From assembly GCA_963742725.1 (NCBI GenBank), contig CAVUMX010000001.1, forward strand, positions 2,046,001 to 2,110,000: a stretch of 64,000 bases of DNA, read 5' to 3'. Made by a program: the position numbers and the translations under genes. Positions 42,887 through 53,997 of this stretch are shown here, in pieces (position 1 is the stretch's first letter; the number at the start of each line of letters is the position of its first letter). The notes under the pieces were generated by a model that did no database searches, had not been told where the DNA came from, and saw only the letters and a program-made list of their open reading frames with translations. The DNA comes from CAVVAL01 sp963742725. GTDB lineage: Bacteria > Actinomycetota > Actinomycetes > Mycobacteriales > Cryptosporangiaceae.

Positions 42887-43585
42887 ATGAGGATGAGGTC
42901 GACGAGCACCGCCCCGGCGAGGCCGACGGCGAGGCTTGCCTGCGGGATACGGGGCCGGTTATCCAAGGCGCCGAAGTGGGTTCCGACCGACGCCGAGGTT
43001 CTGGCCCTCCTTGCAGTGGTCCCGGAGCGGTACCTCGCAGCCATTTGGCTCGGTGTCGGCCAGGGCACCCGACTCGGTGAAGCGCTCGGCATCGAGAACG
43101 GCGCGCGCTGCGTGGACTTCCTCGGCCGCGAACTGCACGTCGTGCAGCAGCTCCGGTTCAATTTCGCGGAGTTCGGCGGCTTCTGCCTCGGCCCACCCGA
43201 GTCCGGGTCGGTCGGCACTGTCGACCTTGACGACCAGGTCGCCCTGGTCCTCGCCGAGCACATCCGCAAGCTGCTGTTCATCAACGAGGCGGGCCTGCCG
43301 ATCCGGGACCAGCGCTGGTCGGAAATGTGGGGCCAGTGGCGCGAGGCGGCCGGATGGCCGGCCGAGGGCACGTTCCACTCGTTGCGGCACTTCTTCGCGA
43401 CCACGCTGATCACCGAAGGGGCCGACCCGACCGAGGTGCAGAACGCGCTACGGCACCGCAAGCTCCGCACCACGCTGGAGACATACGTGCACTGGTGGCC
43501 GAAGACGGAACGGCGCCGCAGCGTCATCAGCGCCGTCCTGCGTGACGCCGCCGACCGGGGCACGGCGGAGGCCACCGGAACCTGA
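42887..43585 (+). pseudogene. N-terminally truncated tyrosine recombinase (phage/ICE integrase)
   Basis: Only the catalytic domain remains (about 230 aa). Catalytic residues are visible: Arg in GTRLGEALG, HSLRHFFATTL (H-x-x-R), HRKLRTT and the tyrosine in TLETYVHW. The core-binding and N-terminal SAM-like domains are missing, and sequence before about 42950 does not look like integrase. It lies 65 bp from the 3' end of tRNA-Ala, a classic integration site, and is probably a relic. Confidence 0.82.
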
Positions 43586-43605
43586 TTTGTCGTAGATTTG
43601 TCGTA

Positions 43606-43644
43606 GAGCCCCTGACCGAATGCGTTTCCGCAGGTCAGGGGCTC
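43606..43644 (+). terminator. Terminator after integrase remnant
   Basis: A perfect 12-bp stem GAGCCCCTGACC / GGTCAGGGGCTC with a 15-nt loop is followed by TTT. An 11-bp direct repeat (TTTGTCGTAGA) lies just upstream at about 43587-43607. Confidence 0.8.
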
Positions 43645-43650
43645 TTTATG

Positions 43651-43723
43651 TGGAGACGAGGGGAATCGAACCCCTAACCCCCGCCTTGCAAAGGCGGTGC
43701 TCTGCCAATTGAGCTACGTCCCC
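43651..43723 (-). tRNA. tRNA-Ala(TGC)
   Basis: 73 nt. The acceptor GGGGACG pairs with CGTCTCC (one G-U), the D arm is TAGCTCAATTGGCAGAGCA, the anticodon loop TTTGCAA has anticodon TGC, and the T arm is GGGGTTCGATTCCCC. CCA is not encoded. Its 3' end faces the integrase remnant. Confidence 0.95.
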
Positions 43724-43766
43724 TTGGCCGGCCCAGCCGCGGGGCCGTGACCGGCCTCGCGAAGGT

Positions 43767-43895
43767 TCAGCGCAGGTCGGGCGCGGTGGTTGCCTCGTGC
43801 CAGAGCTCACGCTCGTCGTTGGCGTCCTTGATCTTCTTGACTACCACCGCCGCCGCGCCAGCGACCACAACCAGCAGGAGAAGCTTCTTGAACAT
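43767..43895 (-). CDS. DLW-39 family small membrane protein
   Basis: The protein is 42 aa from ATG 43895. It has one hydrophobic helix (KKLLLLVVVAGAAAVVV) followed by KKIKDANDERELWHEAT, which matches the actinobacterial DLW-39 family, here with ELW. It sits between tRNA-Ile and tRNA-Ala downstream of gyrA, its conserved place. Function is unknown. Confidence 0.85.
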   Translation of the reverse strand: MFKKLLLLVVVAGAAAVVVKKIKDANDERELWHEATTAPDLR

Positions 43896-43943
43896 CGTTG
43901 TTCGCCCTCTCAATACTGAGTGGCCCCGGACGGAACCTGGGAG

Positions 43944-44017
43944 TGGGGCTAGCTGGAATCGAACCAGCGACCTCATCGTTATCAGCGATGCGCTCTAACC
44001 GACTGAGCTATAGCCCC
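43944..44017 (-). tRNA. tRNA-Ile(GAT)
   Basis: 74 nt. The acceptor GGGGCTA pairs with TAGCCCC, the D arm is TAGCTCAGTCGGTTAGAGC, the anticodon loop is CTGATAA with anticodon GAT, and the T arm is GCTGGTTCGATTCCAGC. CCA is not encoded. Confidence 0.95.
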
Positions 44018-44067
44018 GCGTGCGAGACGCAAGGTTACCCCATCCCCTGCGTCTCGCTCAAAACGGT

Positions 44068-45237
44068 TCAGTCGCGCTCCGCGAGCGTGACCTCGACGCC
44101 GCCGACCAGGTCGGCGCAGACGTTGTAGACGAACGCCCCGAGCGTCGCCAGCGCGGTGAACAGAACCATGTTGACGGCACCGAGGAGCGCCGCGCTGCCG
44201 ATCACGAGCTTGGCCGTGATCACGAACTCCTCGCCGCCCGCGTCGCCGGCCTGATCGGCCGTGGCGGTGAGGGATCCGATGGTCTTGTTGAGGCTGTCGA
44301 ACACGTCCATCGCGTCGAGCACCGTGTACAGCAGCGCCGTGGCGACGACCGACACGATGAAGAGGACCAGCGACGCCGCGAACGAGAACTTCATCACGGA
44401 CCACGGGTCGATCTTCTTGAGCTGGAGCCGTGCCCGGCGCGGACCGCGGGACGCGGCGGCGGCGACCGTCGCGCGCACGTTCCGCACGGCCTCGCCGACC
44501 TGGGTCCGAGCGGTACCGGACGCGGCACCAGCGCCAACACCAGCGGCCGGAGCGGACACCGGCGCGGCAGCGGCCGCAACCGACGCGGCACCCGCCGAAC
44601 CGGAACCAGCCATGCCCATGACCGAGGTGCGCCCTGCCGCGGCGGACGGCGGCGCACTCGCGGGCCGAACCGCCGTGGGCTGAGCACCGGCGACCGGCGG
44701 CACAGCGGAGCCGACCGGCTTGGCCGATCCGGCCGCCGACGCACCAGCGCCAGTGCCCGGTCCGGACGGAGCCTGCGGCCCAGCGGGCTTGACCGGCGCG
44801 CCTGACGCCGCACGCAGCGACGAGTTGAGCGGCGGCGGCACCGGAGGCACCGACGTCCCGGACGACGACTGGCCGGAGTTCACGACCGACGGGCGCAGGC
44901 TGCCGGCGATGCCGGACCCGGCCGGTGCCTTCGGCGGCGTGCCACCGGAACCAGCCTGCCCACCGCCCGACCCTGCCGACCCACCGCCGGTACCAGCGGA
45001 AGCGGACCCGCCGGGCACTGACGCGGACCCGGTCGAAGATCCGCCGGCCGGCTTGTCCTGCCCGCCGGTGGCAGGTGCGCCACCAGCGGGCTTACCGCTG
45101 CCCTTCGGAGTCGAGGGCGGTGCTTCCTCGCCAGGTACCACCGCACGGCCGACCGCAGCTGTCCCGACAGCCGCCGTGGCGCGCGCGGCGCCCCCGGCCT
45201 GCGACTTGTCGTCGCCGCTGCTCTTGCCGTCGCTCAT
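44068..45237 (-). CDS. DUF3566 membrane protein downstream of gyrA
   Basis: The protein is 389 aa. Residues 1 to about 270 are a low-complexity Ala/Gly/Pro/Ser region. The conserved DUF3566 domain follows (LQLKKIDPWSVMKFSFAASL, then a second helix ALLGAVNMVLFTALATLGAF). It has two transmembrane helices and a C-terminal VGGVEVTLAERD. Its start is immediately after the gyrA stop. Function is unknown, although the gyrA linkage is conserved. Confidence 0.9.
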   Translation of the reverse strand: MSDGKSSGDDKSQAGGAARATAAVGTAAVGRAVVPGEEAPPSTPKGSGKPAGGAPATGGQDKPAGGSSTGSASVPGGSASAGTGGGSAGSGGGQAGSGGTPPKAPAGSGIAGSLRPSVVNSGQSSSGTSVPPVPPPLNSSLRAASGAPVKPAGPQAPSGPGTGAGASAAGSAKPVGSAVPPVAGAQPTAVRPASAPPSAAAGRTSVMGMAGSGSAGAASVAAAAAPVSAPAAGVGAGAASGTARTQVGEAVRNVRATVAAAASRGPRRARLQLKKIDPWSVMKFSFAASLVLFIVSVVATALLYTVLDAMDVFDSLNKTIGSLTATADQAGDAGGEEFVITAKLVIGSAALLGAVNMVLFTALATLGAFVYNVCADLVGGVEVTLAERD

Positions 45238-47718
<2,481 letters not shown>

Positions 47719-47793
47719 CGCGTAGCGCTACCTTCCGGTGTGGACAGGATTGTGGACACTGTGGACATCGGGCTCCGATGTCCCTCGCAACGA

Positions 47794-49731
47794 TCAGACG
47801 TCAAGGAACCGGACATCCTTCGCGTTGCGCTGGATGAACGAGCGCCGCGCCTCGACGTCCTCGCCCATCAGGACGCTGAACAGTTCGTCAGCGGTGGCGG
47901 CGTCGTCGAGGGTGACCTGGAGCAGCGTCCGGCTGGCCGGGTTCATCGTGGTCTCCCACAGCTCCGGGTAGTTCATCTCGCCCAGACCCTTGAACCGCTG
48001 GATGTCGTCCGGCTTCGCCTTGGGGTTCTTCTCCTGGCGCAGCGCGATCAGCCCGTCGCGCTCCCGGTCGGAGAATGCGTACTGCGCGTCGTCGCCCTTC
48101 TTGTTCCACTTCACCTTGTACAGCGGCGGCTGGGCGAGGTACACGTACCCCAGTTCGACCAGCGGACGCATGAACCGGAACAGCAGGGTGAGCAGCAGGG
48201 TCCGGATGTGCTGGCCGTCGACGTCGGCGTCGGCCATCAGCACGATCTTGTGGTACCGCAGCTTCTCGATGTCGAACTCGTCGTGGATGCCGGTGCCCAG
48301 CGCGGTGATCATCGCCTGGACCTCGTTGTTCTTGAGGACCCGGTCGATCCGCGCCTTCTCGACGTTGAGGATCTTGCCCCGGAGCGGCAGGATCGCCTGG
48401 GTGCGCGGGTCGCGGCCCTGCTTGGCCGAACCGCCCGCCGAGTCACCCTCGACGACGTAGATCTCGCATTCCTGCGGATCCGAGGACTGGCAGTCCGACA
48501 GCTTGCCCGGCATCGAGCTCGACTCGAGCAGGTTCTTGCGGCGCGCCAGCTTGCGGGCCTGCTGGGCGGCGATCCGGGCGCGTGAGGCGGCGGCGGCCTT
48601 GTTGATGACGATCTTCGCCTCGGCCGGGTTGCGGTCGAACCAGTCACCGAGCCAGTCGTTGCAGGCTTTCTGCACGAACGACTTCGCCTCGGTGTTGCCG
48701 AGCTTCGTCTTCGTCTGGCCCTCGAACTGCGGGTTGGCGATCTTCACGGAGATGATCGCGGCCAGGCCCTCACGGATGTCGTCCCCGGTGAGGTTGTCGT
48801 CGTTGCCCTTGAGGAGCTTGTTCGCCTTGGCGTACCGGTTGACGATCGACGTGAGCGACGTGCGGAAGCCCTCGTCGTGCGTGCCGCCCTCGTGGGTGTT
48901 GATCGTGTTGGCGAAGGAGTAGATCGACTCGCCGTAGCTCTCGTTCCACTGCATCGCGACCTCGACCGCGATGCCCTCGCCGTCGGCGCCGAACTCGATG
49001 ACCGACTTGTGCATCGGCGTCTTGGTGGCGTTGAGGTGGCGGACGAAGTCGGCGATGCCGTCCTTGTACTGGTAGACGACCTCCTTCGGCACCTCGTCGC
49101 GCTCGTCGCGGAGGATCATCGCGAGGCCGCGGTTGAGGAACGCCATCTCCTGCAGGCGGCGGGAGATCGTCTCGAAGTTGTAGACGGTGGTCTCGAAGAT
49201 CGACGGGTCGGCCCAGAACGTGATCGTGGAGCCGTGCTCGGTCGTCTGGCCCCGGCGCTCCAGCTTCGCGGCCGGCTTCGTCAGCGCGTACGGCTGGAAC
49301 CAGATGTAGCCGTCCTTCTTGATCTCCACCTCCATCCGCGAGGACAGGGCGTTGACCACGGACGCGCCGACACCGTGCAGACCACCGGAGACCGCGTACG
49401 ACTTGCCGTCGAACTTTCCGCCCGCGTGCAGCGTCGTGAGGATGACCTCGAGCGCCGGCCGCTTCTCCACCGGGTGCATGTCGACCGGGATGCCACGGCC
49501 GTTGTCGACGACCCGGACGCCGCCGTCGGCGAGCAGGGTCACCGAGACCGTGTCGCAGTAGCCGGCGAGCGCCTCGTCCACCGCGTTGTCCACGATCTCC
49601 TGCACCATGTGGTGCAGGCCGCGCTCGCCGGTGGAACCGATGTACATACCCGGCCGCTTGCGTACCGCTTCGAGGCCCTCAAGGACGGTGATCGAACTCG
49701 CGCCGTAGGTGTCTGACTTCTTGGCTGCCAC
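47794..49731 (-). CDS. gyrB: DNA gyrase subunit B
   Basis: The protein is 645 aa. The GHKL ATPase domain has EIVDNAVDEALAG, VVDNGRGIPVDMH and SGGLHGVGASVVNALS. The TOPRIM domain has EGDSAGGSAKQGRDPRTQAI and LMADADVDGQHI, and the end is AKDVRFLDV. ATG at 49731 is supported by MAAKKSDTYGASSITVLEG. It is the first gene of gyrB-gyrA-DUF3566 and is divergent from the SWIM operon. Confidence 0.98.
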   Translation of the reverse strand: MAAKKSDTYGASSITVLEGLEAVRKRPGMYIGSTGERGLHHMVQEIVDNAVDEALAGYCDTVSVTLLADGGVRVVDNGRGIPVDMHPVEKRPALEVILTTLHAGGKFDGKSYAVSGGLHGVGASVVNALSSRMEVEIKKDGYIWFQPYALTKPAAKLERRGQTTEHGSTITFWADPSIFETTVYNFETISRRLQEMAFLNRGLAMILRDERDEVPKEVVYQYKDGIADFVRHLNATKTPMHKSVIEFGADGEGIAVEVAMQWNESYGESIYSFANTINTHEGGTHDEGFRTSLTSIVNRYAKANKLLKGNDDNLTGDDIREGLAAIISVKIANPQFEGQTKTKLGNTEAKSFVQKACNDWLGDWFDRNPAEAKIVINKAAAASRARIAAQQARKLARRKNLLESSSMPGKLSDCQSSDPQECEIYVVEGDSAGGSAKQGRDPRTQAILPLRGKILNVEKARIDRVLKNNEVQAMITALGTGIHDEFDIEKLRYHKIVLMADADVDGQHIRTLLLTLLFRFMRPLVELGYVYLAQPPLYKVKWNKKGDDAQYAFSDRERDGLIALRQEKNPKAKPDDIQRFKGLGEMNYPELWETTMNPASRTLLQVTLDDAATADELFSVLMGEDVEARRSFIQRNAKDVRFLDV

Positions 49732-50138
49732 GGAGCCTCAGCTGCTCTCTCCGCCACGAGATGGCGGGGTCGGGCGCGCGCGGACAGCCGCCACGGTGAG
49801 CAATGCTCCGTGAGGACGACAGGGCCCGCGCGTGCGGGGTACGACGGCTAGTCTAGCGACCTTCCATGACAGGAACGCGCATTGGCACGGCCTGAAGCGT
49901 TTCTGGCGCGTTGACACCCCCTCCTACGGGGTCCCCCACGCGAGGCCGGTGTCCAGCGGCCGAGCGTCGCTCGGTGGCGCCGCGCCGTCGCACTGCGCGA
50001 ACCTGAACCGTACAACCTCGCCGCCGGAACCGCCCCTGCGCTCCGACGCAAACGAAGAAGAACGCTCATGTCGGACTGGAACCACGGCTGAGCTGCAACG
50101 ACGTGATTTGTCGCCCCGCACCGCTAACGTTCCGCGCC
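49732..50138. promoter_or_regulatory. Divergent intergenic region gyrB / SWIM operon
   Basis: This 407-bp gap should contain the gyrB promoter (minus) and the five-gene operon promoter (plus). TTGACA at about 49911 on the plus strand is followed by a short hairpin (ACCCC.. / ..GGGGT). I see no gene, tRNA or repeat in it. Confidence 0.4.
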
Positions 50139-51422
50139 ATGACCGATCGGTGGACGAGCGACCAGGTGCTGGCCGTCGCGCCCGACCCGGCCGCGCAACG
50201 GGCGGCCCGTTCCCTCGCCACGAGCACGAAATGGCAGGGCGCCGGCCACGGCGACGAGGCCGTCTGGGGCTACTGCCAGGGCAGCGGCAAGACGCCGTAC
50301 CAGACCTGCGTCGACGTGTCCGGTCCCGCGTACCGGTGCTCGTGCCCGAGCCGGAAGTTCCCGTGCAAGCACGCGCTGGCGCTCCTGCTGCTCTGGGTGG
50401 ATGGCGCGGTCGCCGAGAGCGCCCCGCCGGACTGGGTCGAGGAGTGGCGCGGCTCCCGGCGGGAACGGGCGGCGCGGCGGAGCACGGGTGTTTCCGATCC
50501 GGCAGCGGCCGAGCGGCGGGCCGCCCAGCGGGCCACGCGGATCGGCGACGGCCTGACCGACCTCGACCGCTGGCTCCGCGACCAGGTCCGGCACGGGCTG
50601 GCGAGGCTCCAGCACGCGCCCTACTCCGAGTGGGACGGGGTGTCGGCCCGGCTCGTCGACGCCCAGGCGGCGCCGGTCGCGGCTGCCGTGCGGCGCTTGG
50701 CGACCGTGCCGGCCGTCGACGCGGCCTGGCCGAGCACGCTGCTGGCCGAGTTCGGGCTGCTCCGTCTCCTGATCTCGGCGTACCAGCGGCGCGATGCGCT
50801 GCCCGGCGGTCTCGCGGCGACGGTCGGTGCGCGCGCCGGATTGCAGGCGGAAGCCGGCGGCGGCGGCACCCTCCGCGACGTCTGGGAGGTCGTCGGGCTG
50901 CGCGACGAGGAAGAGGAACGCCTGGTCACCCGCCGGGTCTGGCTGCGGGGTCGGGAGTCCGGCCGGTCGGCGCTCGTCCTGAGCTTCGCCGGACCGGGGC
51001 AGCCACTCGACGCGAGTTTGCTTCCCGGCACCAGACTCGACGCCACGCTCTCGTTCTACACGGGGGCGTTGCCCTTGCGAGCGGCTGTCTCCGAGCGTCA
51101 CGGGGGCCCGGAGCCATGCCGCTCGCCAAGGGCCGGAGCGGTCACCGCCGAGCTGGCCGGGTATGCGGACGCGTTGGCCGCCGAGCCGTGGGTGAACTCC
51201 TGGCCGGTCGTTCTCGGCGACGTCGTCCCCGGCCGGCTGGGCGATGGCTGGTACCTGGTGGACGAGTCCGGCGCCGCGCTGCCGCTGACGGCATCGGGGC
51301 GCCGACTGTGGCGGTTGGTCGCGGTGTCCGGTGGCCGTCCGATGACCGTCGGCGGCGAGTGGTCGCCGGCGGGGCTGCGTCCGCTGACGGTGTGGAACGG
51401 CGAGGAGGTCGCGGTCCTGTGA
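50139..51422 (+). CDS. SWIM zinc-finger protein
   Basis: The protein is 427 aa. The SWIM finger (CxCx..CxH) is at about residues 65-82 as YRCSCPSRKFPCKHALALLL. The rest is Arg/Ala-rich helical sequence followed by a beta-rich C-terminal half. SWIM fingers bind DNA or proteins. It is the first gene of a five-gene operon; its stop overlaps the next GTG (GTGA). ATG at 50139 is preferred. The finger may serve target or substrate recognition for the MoxR/VWA machine. Confidence 0.9.
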   Translation: MTDRWTSDQVLAVAPDPAAQRAARSLATSTKWQGAGHGDEAVWGYCQGSGKTPYQTCVDVSGPAYRCSCPSRKFPCKHALALLLLWVDGAVAESAPPDWVEEWRGSRRERAARRSTGVSDPAAAERRAAQRATRIGDGLTDLDRWLRDQVRHGLARLQHAPYSEWDGVSARLVDAQAAPVAAAVRRLATVPAVDAAWPSTLLAEFGLLRLLISAYQRRDALPGGLAATVGARAGLQAEAGGGGTLRDVWEVVGLRDEEEERLVTRRVWLRGRESGRSALVLSFAGPGQPLDASLLPGTRLDATLSFYTGALPLRAAVSERHGGPEPCRSPRAGAVTAELAGYADALAAEPWVNSWPVVLGDVVPGRLGDGWYLVDESGAALPLTASGRRLWRLVAVSGGRPMTVGGEWSPAGLRPLTVWNGEEVAVL

Positions 51423-52912
51423 GCGCAACGAAGTCCTGGGACGACCTGGTCGCCGCCGCCCTGCTCGGCACCGAACGGAACCGTGGCGCGGTGTCCGGGC
51501 TGCCGCCGGCGCTGGCCGGGCCGGTCGCCTCGGTCGACCGCACCGATCCCGCGGCGGCGGTCCTCGACACGGCTGCCCTCCTGGCCACGTACCGGCGCGC
51601 GGGTACGGCCATCCGCCGGCAGGTCGAGCCACTGGCCGAGGCCCGGGCCGAGACGCGCGCGCCCGCCGGCGCCGCCGCCGCACGCCGGCTCGCCGCCCTG
51701 CTGGACGGGCGGGACGACGACCTGGTCCGCGAGTGGGTCGCGGTGGCCGCGCGGCTCGGGCTCCGCGCGCCGGCCGGCCTGGTCCCGGCGCTACTCGACC
51801 TCGGGACCCGCAACAGCGCGCTGCGTCCGGACCTGACCGCCGTCGCCGGCCAGCGCGGGCGCTGGCTCGCCGGTCTCAACCCGGCGTGGAAGTACGTCCT
51901 CGCCACCGCCACCGACGACGCGCTCGACGAGCAGGCCTGGGAACTGGGCAGCCTCGGCGACCGGGTCACGTACTTCACCGGACTCCGCGCCCAGGATCCG
52001 TCCAGAGCCAGGGAACTCCTCGCCTCGGCGTGGGCAGCCGAGGACGCGGACGTTCGCGCCGCGCTGCTGCCCGTCCTCGCGGCAGGGCTCGGCCCAGACG
52101 ACGAGGCATTCCTGGTTGCCGCGCAGAACGACCGCCGGCACACCGTGCGGTCCGCCGCCGCCGACCTGCTCGTCCAGCTCCCCGGTTCAGCGCTCGCCGA
52201 GCGGATGGCGGCGCGGGCGCTGGCCTGCGTCCGGGTGGACCGGAAGCTGTTGCGCGAGCGGATGACGATCACCCCGCCGACCTGGTGCGATCCTGAGACC
52301 CGCCGGGACGGCGTCCGCCCGTCGCCGCCGCAGGGCACCGGCGACCGTGCCTGGTGGCTGAGCGAGATCGTCGCGCGCACCCGCCCGTCGACGTGGACGG
52401 CAACGTTCGACGCCGAGCCCGCCGCGTTGATCGCGCACGCCAAGCAGTCCGACTGGTGGTCGGCGATGTTCGCCGGCTGGGCCGCGGCGGCCATCCGGTT
52501 CGGCGATGCGTCATGGTCCCGCGCGCTGCTGACCGTCGAGTTCGCACCGTCCCTGCTCGGTGCGCTGCCGATCGAGGAGCGCGCCGAGGCGGTGGCCGCC
52601 GCCATCTCCGGACGGCGGATCAGCCGCCATATGTCCGAGATCCTCGACCAGTGCCCGACGCCGTGGCCCGAATCGCTCGGCCGCGCCACGCTGGCGCTGC
52701 TCGGCGGCTACCGCGCCAGCTGGCCCGGCTGGTGGCGCGGCGAACTCAGCGAGCGCGCGGCCACCGGCCTGCCCGTCGCCTTGCTCGCCGAAGCCGAAGA
52801 GGCCCTGCGCAAGGCCGACGGGGCCGGGCACCGCCACCACCTCGCCGAACTCGTCGCGGTCCTGCGACAGCGCGCCGACATCACCAGAGAACTCACCGAG
52901 GAGACCCCGTGA
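51419..52912 (+). CDS. DUF5691 family protein
   Basis: The protein is 497 aa, almost entirely helical with repeat-like segments (RELLASAWAAEDADVRAALLPVL, DEAFLVAAQNDRRHTVRSAA), suggesting a HEAT-like scaffold in the middle. It starts at GTG overlapping the SWIM stop and ends overlapping the MoxR start. The DUF5691 assignment rests on position and the N-terminal DDLVAAALLGTERN. A scaffold role in the complex is inferred. Confidence 0.8.
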   Translation: MSATKSWDDLVAAALLGTERNRGAVSGLPPALAGPVASVDRTDPAAAVLDTAALLATYRRAGTAIRRQVEPLAEARAETRAPAGAAAARRLAALLDGRDDDLVREWVAVAARLGLRAPAGLVPALLDLGTRNSALRPDLTAVAGQRGRWLAGLNPAWKYVLATATDDALDEQAWELGSLGDRVTYFTGLRAQDPSRARELLASAWAAEDADVRAALLPVLAAGLGPDDEAFLVAAQNDRRHTVRSAAADLLVQLPGSALAERMAARALACVRVDRKLLRERMTITPPTWCDPETRRDGVRPSPPQGTGDRAWWLSEIVARTRPSTWTATFDAEPAALIAHAKQSDWWSAMFAGWAAAAIRFGDASWSRALLTVEFAPSLLGALPIEERAEAVAAAISGRRISRHMSEILDQCPTPWPESLGRATLALLGGYRASWPGWWRGELSERAATGLPVALLAEAEEALRKADGAGHRHHLAELVAVLRQRADITRELTEETP

Positions 52913-53997
52913 CCGACACCGCGGTCCTGCGCCCGCACGCGGAACAGCAGTTCGCCGACGAGCTGGCCGTGCTCGCCGAACACGACGACCGGCCGCGGCC
53001 GCCGAGCTGGCGCCTCTCGCCGTGGGCGGTGACCACGTATCTGCTGGGCGGCGAGCTGCCGGGTGGCGCGGTGATCTCGCCGAAGTACGTGGGGCCGCGA
53101 CGGCTCGTCGAGATCGCCGTCGCCACGCTGGCCACCGACCGTGCGCTGCTGCTGCTCGGCGTCCCGGGGACGGCCAAGACCTGGGTGTCCGAGCACCTGG
53201 CCGCCGCGATCTCCGGCGACTCGACGCTGCTGGTCCAGGGCACGGCAGGCACGGCCGAGGAGTCCGTCCGGTACGGGTGGAACTATGCCCGGCTGCTCTC
53301 CGAGGGGCCGTCCCGGGCGGCGCTGGTTCCCAGCCCGGTGATGCGCGCGATGGCGGACGGCAAGGTCGCCCGCATCGAGGAGCTGACCCGGATGCCGGCC
53401 GACGTCCAGGACACGCTCATCACGATCCTGTCCGAGAAGACCCTGCCGATTCCCGAGCTGGGCGAGGAGACGCAGGCGCGGCGCGGCTTCACGGTCATCG
53501 CCACCGCCAACGACCGGGACCGCGGCGTCAACGACCTGTCGAGCGCGCTCCGACGCCGGTTCAACACGGTCGTCCTGCCGCTTCCGGAGAGTGCCGAGGC
53601 CGAGGTCGAAATCGTCGCGCGGCGCGTCGCGCAGCTCGGCCGGTCGCTCGAACTTCCCGAGGTGCCGGCCGCGCTGGACGAGATCCGGCGGGTCGTCACG
53701 GTGTTCCGGGAGCTGCGCCAGGGCATCACGGCAGACGGTCGCACCACGCTCAAGTCGCCGAGCGGCACGCTCAGCACGGCCGAGGCGATCTCCGTCGTGA
53801 CCAACGGGATCGCGCTGGCGGCGCACTTCGGTGACGGCACGCTCCGGGCGTCCGACGTGGCGGCCGGGATCGTCGGTTCGGTCGTGAAGGACCCGGTCTC
53901 GGACCAGGTCGTCTGGCGCGAATACCTTGAAGCCGTCGTGCGGGAGCGGGACGGCTGGCGCGACTTCTACCGCAGCTGCCGTGAGGTGAGCGGGTGA
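52909..53997 (+). CDS. MoxR-type AAA+ ATPase
   Basis: The protein is 362 aa. Walker A GVPGTAKT is at residues 84-91, and a Walker B-like IEELTRMPADVQDTL is at about 155. Sensor 1 is in FTVIATANDRDRGVNDLSSAL, with an arginine finger in LRRRFNTVVLP. MoxR ATPases remodel proteins together with VWA partners, here the fifth gene of the operon. GTGA overlaps occur at both ends. Confidence 0.93.
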   Translation: MTDTAVLRPHAEQQFADELAVLAEHDDRPRPPSWRLSPWAVTTYLLGGELPGGAVISPKYVGPRRLVEIAVATLATDRALLLLGVPGTAKTWVSEHLAAAISGDSTLLVQGTAGTAEESVRYGWNYARLLSEGPSRAALVPSPVMRAMADGKVARIEELTRMPADVQDTLITILSEKTLPIPELGEETQARRGFTVIATANDRDRGVNDLSSALRRRFNTVVLPLPESAEAEVEIVARRVAQLGRSLELPEVPAALDEIRRVVTVFRELRQGITADGRTTLKSPSGTLSTAEAISVVTNGIALAAHFGDGTLRASDVAAGIVGSVVKDPVSDQVVWREYLEAVVRERDGWRDFYRSCREVSG

